Under the pieces are notes generated by a model. The model made no database searches. It saw only the letters and a list, made by a program, of their open reading frames with translations, and was not told the DNA's origin. The position numbers and the translations under genes were made by a program. From NCBI GenBank assembly GCA_902826835.1, contig CADEGH010000017.1, positions 45,235 through 109,234 of the forward strand: a DNA stretch of 64,000 nt, given 5' to 3'. Positions 59,709-64,000 of this stretch are shown piece by piece (within the stretch, counting starts at the first letter, position 1; every line of letters starts with the position of its first letter). Source of the stretch: an uncultured bacterium. GTDB taxonomy: Bacteria > Planctomycetota > GCA-002687715.

Positions 59709-62228
59709 ATGACGCAGGCGCCTGACCGTGATGCACTGTCCGAGGCGGAGGCGGCGCAGCGTTGCGGCCGATTGTCCTCCGTGCGCTATCAGATCCACCT
59801 CGACCTAACGGCTGCCGGGTCGACGTATGTCGGTCAATCGACGATCCGCTTCCGGGATCATGCGCCCGGTCGCCCGCTCTTCTTCGACTTCACGAGGAAG
59901 GAGATCCTCGCGGCGAAGTTGAACGGTGTCGATCTTCTCGCCTTCGGAATCCACCCCTTCCGCCTGGAGCTTCCGCCCGGGGCGCAGCGCCAAGACAACG
60001 AGTTCGAGGTTCGGTGGAGAAACGACTTCGACCGAACCGGGGTCGGCTTGCATCGCTTCCAAGACCCCGAAGACGACGAGGTCTACCTGTTCACCGACTT
60101 CGAACCCTTCAACGCGCACCGGGTGTTTCCCTGCTTCGACCAGCCCGACCTGAAGGCGGTGTATGCGCTGAGCGTCGACGCACCGGCGCATTGGATCACG
60201 ATCGCCAACGGGGCCGAAACCCACCGTGTCTCCTTGCCGGATGGTCGGGTGCGCCGCTCCTTCGCCACGCTACCCCCCTTCAGTACCTACCTGTTCGCCC
60301 TCATTGCCGGGCCCTACGTGTCCGAGACCACGGTCAGGGAGGGAGTTCCTCTCGGCATCCACTGTCGACGGAGCCTGCGCCGGTTCCTCGACCCCGAGGA
60401 GATCTTTGACGTCACGGCGCAGGGGCTGCGCTTCTACGCCGAGCAATTCGGGATCGCGTACCCGTTCGGCAAGTACGACCAGATCTTCGTCCCCGAATTC
60501 AATTCCGGCGCCATGGAGAACATCGGCGCCGTGACCTTCAACGAGTCGCAGGTTTTCCGCGACCCGCCGACCGAGAGCCAACGCCTGCGCCGCGCCGAGG
60601 TCATCCTTCACGAGCTCGCGCACATGTGGTTCGGCAATCTCGTGACCATGAGATGGTGGAACGGCCTGTGGCTGAACGAGAGTTTCGCCACTTACATCGC
60701 GTTCCTCGCGATGACCGAAGCCACGCGCTTCCAGAGCGCCTGGCAAGATTTCCTCGGGGCGATCAAGGGCTGGGCATACCGCGAAGACCAGAAGCCCACG
60801 ACCCACCCGATCGCCGGGACGGTGGACGACACAGAACAAACCTTCCTGAACTTCGACGGCATCACCTACGGCAAGGGGGCCGCGGTGCTCAAGCAGCTCC
60901 GTGCCGTACTCGGCGAGAACGCGTTCCGTGACGGGTTGCGCCTCTACTTCGCCCGCTATGCCTACGGCAACACGGATCTCGAGGACTTCCTGGGCGCCCT
61001 CGGCGAAGCGGCCGGGCGCAGTCTCGCCCCGTGGGCCAAACTTTGGCTCGAGACGAGCGGCGTGAATGTCCTGCGGCCCGAAGTCCGCGGGCAGGGCGCG
61101 TGGAGCATTCGGCAGGAGGCGGGGAACGGAGACCGGGTGCTGCGGCCGCACAAGATCGAAGTCGCCGCCCTGCGGGAGAAGCCACCGCACCTCGTGGTCG
61201 AGCGGTCCTTCCCAGTTGAAGTCGAAGCGGCAACCACCGCGTTGCCGCCCGGGCACTACTCCGCCCTCTACTGCAATTTCGGAGATCACGCCTACGCCAA
61301 GGCCTACCTCGATGAGCAAAGCCTCGCGACCTTGCGCCAGGGGCTGTCGCGCGTGGAGGATGCGTTGCTCCGCATGGGACTTTGGTCCACGTTCTGGGAG
61401 ATGACGAGGGACGGGGTCCTTCCTGCGGCCCACTACCTCGCACTCTTGGCCGATCATCTTTCGGCCGAGAAAGAACTGGACATCCTGGAGACGGCGCTCC
61501 GCAACGCGGCCGTGGCCTTGTCCCGCTGGATTCTGCTGGAACACCAAGAGCGGGAGAGCGCGCCGCTCCTCCGCCTCTGCCAGGAGGGCATCGAACGCCA
61601 CGGTCCGACTTCGGATGTCGGCTTGACCTACGCACGCCACGCCCCGAGCTTTGTCGCGAGCGCGGCCCAGGCCCAGAATCTCCTGGCGTGGCTCGACCGG
61701 CCGGGTCCGGCGGCCCTCGTTCCCGACCAAGGACTGAGATGGCGCATCCTCACTCGGGCCACGGCATTCGGTCTCGCGGGTGCTGACGAACGTGTGCGCG
61801 CCGAACTCCTCAGAGACCCCTCGGATCGGGGCAAGAAGGCAGCCTTCATCGCCGAAGTGGCGGCCCCCGAAGTCGCCACCAAGGAAACGGCCTTCGCCCG
61901 CTTCTGCACTCCCGGCGAAACCTCTGCGGACTTCCTGAAACACGGGATGACCGGATTCTTTTGGCCCCACCAGACGCCGATGCTGACTTCGTTCGCGACT
62001 CGCTACCTGGACTCCCTGCCTTCAGTCTTGGAGAAGGAGGACCTCGAGTATGTAGCCCGGGGCTACGTGAGGTTGCTCTACCCCCACTGCCTGCCGTCGG
62101 CGCCGCTGGTCGCTCAAGGTCGGGCAATCCTTGCCAGTCACGGAGAGAAAAACCCGGTTCTGCGCCGCTTCCTCCTCGAGGAGGTCGACGAAATGGAGCG
62201 CAGCTTGCGCCTGCGAGGTCAGGCATGA
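59709..62228 (+). CDS. M1-family aminopeptidase (PepN-like)
   Basis: 839 residues. Exopeptidase motif GAMEN (about 267), zinc site HELAHMWFGNLVTMRWWNGLWLNE (His, His, downstream Glu) and the conserved Tyr region; domains II and the long helical C-terminal domain (about 480-839) follow. It removes N-terminal residues from peptides. No signal peptide is visible, so it is cytoplasmic. The start has CGGAGAAT upstream. The last codon overlaps the symporter ATG as ATGA. Confidence 0.95.
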   Translation: MTQAPDRDALSEAEAAQRCGRLSSVRYQIHLDLTAAGSTYVGQSTIRFRDHAPGRPLFFDFTRKEILAAKLNGVDLLAFGIHPFRLELPPGAQRQDNEFEVRWRNDFDRTGVGLHRFQDPEDDEVYLFTDFEPFNAHRVFPCFDQPDLKAVYALSVDAPAHWITIANGAETHRVSLPDGRVRRSFATLPPFSTYLFALIAGPYVSETTVREGVPLGIHCRRSLRRFLDPEEIFDVTAQGLRFYAEQFGIAYPFGKYDQIFVPEFNSGAMENIGAVTFNESQVFRDPPTESQRLRRAEVILHELAHMWFGNLVTMRWWNGLWLNESFATYIAFLAMTEATRFQSAWQDFLGAIKGWAYREDQKPTTHPIAGTVDDTEQTFLNFDGITYGKGAAVLKQLRAVLGENAFRDGLRLYFARYAYGNTDLEDFLGALGEAAGRSLAPWAKLWLETSGVNVLRPEVRGQGAWSIRQEAGNGDRVLRPHKIEVAALREKPPHLVVERSFPVEVEAATTALPPGHYSALYCNFGDHAYAKAYLDEQSLATLRQGLSRVEDALLRMGLWSTFWEMTRDGVLPAAHYLALLADHLSAEKELDILETALRNAAVALSRWILLEHQERESAPLLRLCQEGIERHGPTSDVGLTYARHAPSFVASAAQAQNLLAWLDRPGPAALVPDQGLRWRILTRATAFGLAGADERVRAELLRDPSDRGKKAAFIAEVAAPEVATKETAFARFCTPGETSADFLKHGMTGFFWPHQTPMLTSFATRYLDSLPSVLEKEDLEYVARGYVRLLYPHCLPSAPLVAQGRAILASHGEKNPVLRRFLLEEVDEMERSLRLRGQA

Positions 62229-63526
62229 GCGCCCCGCGCCAAGGCAAGAAGAAGCTCCCAGCGACCTACATCCTTCTCGGGCTCTTGATCGGAGCCGTGG
62301 CGGGCGTGGCCGCGAATCGATGGCTCGGGGCCTCCCATGCCGGACTCAAGAATTTTGTCGATTCGGTGGCTCAACCGGTCGGTCAGATCTTCCTGCGACT
62401 CCTGTTCATGGTGGTGGTCCCGCTCGTGTTTTCCTCCCTCGTGCTCGGTGTCGCCGGGTTGGGAAACCTCGGCAGCCTCGGGCGGATCGGATTCAAGACT
62501 CTTTCGTACTTCGTGATCACCACCGCCATCGCGGCGGCGGTCGGAATTACCCTGATCAATACGGTGCATCCCGGCCGCTTCCTGTCCCGCGAAAAGGCGG
62601 AGGCCATTCGCCAAGAGTCGAGCGGCGAAGCCACCGCCAAGATCGAACAGGGGAAGGGAGGCACGGGGTTCGGCGCACAGACCTTCGTCAACATCGTGCC
62701 CAAGAATCCGATCGACAGCGCCGCCAAAGGCGACATGCTGGCGCTGATCTTTTTCGCGCTCATGGTCGGCATTGCCGCCACCACGATTCCGAAGGACAAG
62801 GCCACCCCATTCCTCGGATTCCTGGAAGGGCTCAACGCGATCTGCGGCACGCTCATCGAGTACGCCATGAAGCTCGCCCCCCTCGGGGTGGCGGCGCTAA
62901 TCTTCAGCGTCACCGCGCGCTTCGGCACCGAGATCCTCCAAGCCCTCTCCGCGTATGTCCTCGTCGTGTTGTTTGGCCTCGCGTTCCACCAGTTCATCGT
63001 GTTGGGCCTCGCGGTCCGTTGGCTGGTCGGCATGAACCCGATCCGCTTCTTCGCGCGCTGTCGGGGCCTCATGGCGACCGCCTTTGGGACCTCGTCTTCG
63101 AGTGCGACTCTGCCCACCACGATTAAGACCGCGGTGACGGAGTTCGGGGTGCCGCCCAAAATTGCAGGCTTCGTCCTCCCCTTGGGCGCGACGCTCAACA
63201 TGAATGGGACAGCCCTATTCGAAGGCTGTGCGGTGCTCTTCCTGGCCGAAGTCGCAGGCGTCGACCTCTCCTTGGGAATGCAGCTCCTCGTCATCGGACT
63301 CGCGGTCCTGACCTCGGTCGGTGCGGCCGGAGTGCCGGGCGGATCCCTCCCCCTCCTCGCGTTGGTGCTGGAGCGGGTGGGCGTTCCACCCGAAATGCTC
63401 GCCGTCATTCTCGGGGTGGACCGGGTCATCGACATGGCCCGGACCGTGCCCAACGTGACCGGCGACCTCACGGCGGCGCTGTTTGTCGCCCGCTCCGAAG
63501 GCGAATGGAAGCCCGATGAAGGCTGA
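62225..63526 (+). CDS. Sodium/proton-dicarboxylate (DAACS) symporter
   Basis: 433 residues, about eight helices with the re-entrant loops of the GltP/DctA family: SSSSATLPTTI, LGATLNMNGTALFEG (NMDGTA-like cation site) and GVPGGSLPLLALVLERVG. It takes up C4-dicarboxylates or acidic amino acids with sodium or protons. The position after an aminopeptidase, with an ATGA overlap, fits uptake and use of peptide-derived amino acids. Starts at ATG 62225; the upstream extension to 61961 is not used. Confidence 0.93.
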   Translation: MSAPRQGKKKLPATYILLGLLIGAVAGVAANRWLGASHAGLKNFVDSVAQPVGQIFLRLLFMVVVPLVFSSLVLGVAGLGNLGSLGRIGFKTLSYFVITTAIAAAVGITLINTVHPGRFLSREKAEAIRQESSGEATAKIEQGKGGTGFGAQTFVNIVPKNPIDSAAKGDMLALIFFALMVGIAATTIPKDKATPFLGFLEGLNAICGTLIEYAMKLAPLGVAALIFSVTARFGTEILQALSAYVLVVLFGLAFHQFIVLGLAVRWLVGMNPIRFFARCRGLMATAFGTSSSSATLPTTIKTAVTEFGVPPKIAGFVLPLGATLNMNGTALFEGCAVLFLAEVAGVDLSLGMQLLVIGLAVLTSVGAAGVPGGSLPLLALVLERVGVPPEMLAVILGVDRVIDMARTVPNVTGDLTAALFVARSEGEWKPDEG

Positions 63527-64000
63527 TCCCCATCGGGTTCGCTCCGCTCGCGAGCATTCGTTGTTCCTCACCCTCGCGGGAGTGTTCATCGCGAACGCCA
63601 TCGTCGCCGAGGTGGTGGGCGGCAAACTTTTCAGCGTTCGATTCCTCGGTTCCGAGCGCATCCTGAGCGTGGGCGTTCTGCTCTGGCCGGTGGTGTTCGT
63701 GGTGTCCGACCTGGTCAACGAGTACTTCGGAAAGGCCGGAGTACGGCGGATCACTTGGCTCGGGGCAAGCCTCATCGCGTGGGTGTTCGTGGCGCTCTGG
63801 CTGTGTGGCATCCCCTCCGCCCTGCCCTTCTCGCCCGTCCAGGACCAGGATTACGGCGCGGTTTTCTTTCAGTCACAGTGGATCATCGTCGGCTCGATCG
63901 TGGCTTTCCTCGTGGCCCAGTTTCTCGATGCCAGCGTCTTTCGGTGGCTGAGACGTCGCACCGGGCGCAAGTGGCTGTGGGCCCGCGCCACGGGGTCGAC
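63516..64000 (+). CDS. Queuosine precursor transporter (YhhQ family), cut by the right edge
   Basis: 161 residues visible of about 220-240. Four helices seen (about 15-36, 52-68, 82-102 and 124-142); the family motif WPVVFVVSDLVNEYFG is present and the end ATGS is where the ATGST signature begins. The family imports 7-cyano-7-deazaguanine or related queuosine precursors. ATG 63516-63518 with GGAAG upstream overlaps the end of the symporter gene by 11 bp. The C-terminus lies beyond the window. Confidence 0.9.
   Translation, partial: MKADPHRVRSAREHSLFLTLAGVFIANAIVAEVVGGKLFSVRFLGSERILSVGVLLWPVVFVVSDLVNEYFGKAGVRRITWLGASLIAWVFVALWLCGIPSALPFSPVQDQDYGAVFFQSQWIIVGSIVAFLVAQFLDASVFRWLRRRTGRKWLWARATGS

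Noticed and set aside
1..64000. CRISPR arrays, insertion sequences, prophage or rRNA genes
   Set aside because: I looked for regularly spaced repeats, transposase or integrase motifs, phage genes and rRNA stretches and saw none; the single tRNA is not flanked by an integrase or att-like repeat.

Overview
The window is a dense, high-G+C (roughly 65% by eye) bacterial chromosome segment with 48 protein-coding genes, one tRNA and no insertion sequence, prophage, CRISPR array or rRNA that I can see. The gene content points to Planctomycetota: TonB-like anchored prenyltransferase/squalene-cyclase-fold repeat proteins, a 1356-residue Ser/Thr kinase with a beta-propeller tail, secreted kelch and choice-of-anchor proteins, a membrane VWA protein, GCC-type Lgt and several unusual domain fusions. 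The phylum call is an inference from gene families, not from a marker gene.

Layout. 1-6837 (minus): clpB (cut by the left edge), a DksA/TraR-type regulator, and a three-gene sensory operon (periplasmic binding protein, histidine kinase, sigma-54 activator). 6903-9711 (plus): a small secreted protein, a VWA protein and a GNAT acetyltransferase. 9719-14151 (minus): a tRNA with a UAA anticodon, a degenerate gluzincin-like protein, a Gly/Pro/Ala-rich exported protein, proline dehydrogenase and trxB. 14505-20781: ptsN, a PAP2-PHP fusion, and a plus-strand run of pyruvate kinase/nucleotidyltransferase fusion, ATP-sulfurylase-like protein and CDP-alcohol phosphatidyltransferase, which looks like a head-group activation and transfer pathway. 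20806-28202 (minus): pgi, an EamA exporter, and two paralogous toroid proteins around an unrecognised gene. 28319-34613 (minus): dgt-rnc-mfd-surA. 34918-41607: AhpD-like, kelch, UbiD-like, lgt, and a sugar ABC permease and binding protein without an ATPase. 41657-50288: orphan DNA methyltransferase, S9 peptidase/SUMF1 fusion, CxxCH protein, ATP-grasp protein, PEP synthase. 50397-53895: small membrane protein, desaturase and a DprE2/DprE1-like pair. 53988-64000 (plus): DUF2911-like protein, kinase, bacilliredoxin, M1 aminopeptidase, dicarboxylate symporter and a queuosine-precursor transporter cut by the right edge.

Two themes recur. First, nine starts without a Shine-Dalgarno have a TANNNT hexamer ending exactly 5 or 6 nt before the start codon, the geometry of leaderless transcription; most other non-coupled starts have GGAG-type ribosome sites. 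Second, many genes inside operons are coupled by ATGA, GTGA or TTGA overlaps. The most promising candidate for an undescribed system is the 14948-20781 locus, followed by the TonB-like toroid pair at 23412-28202.
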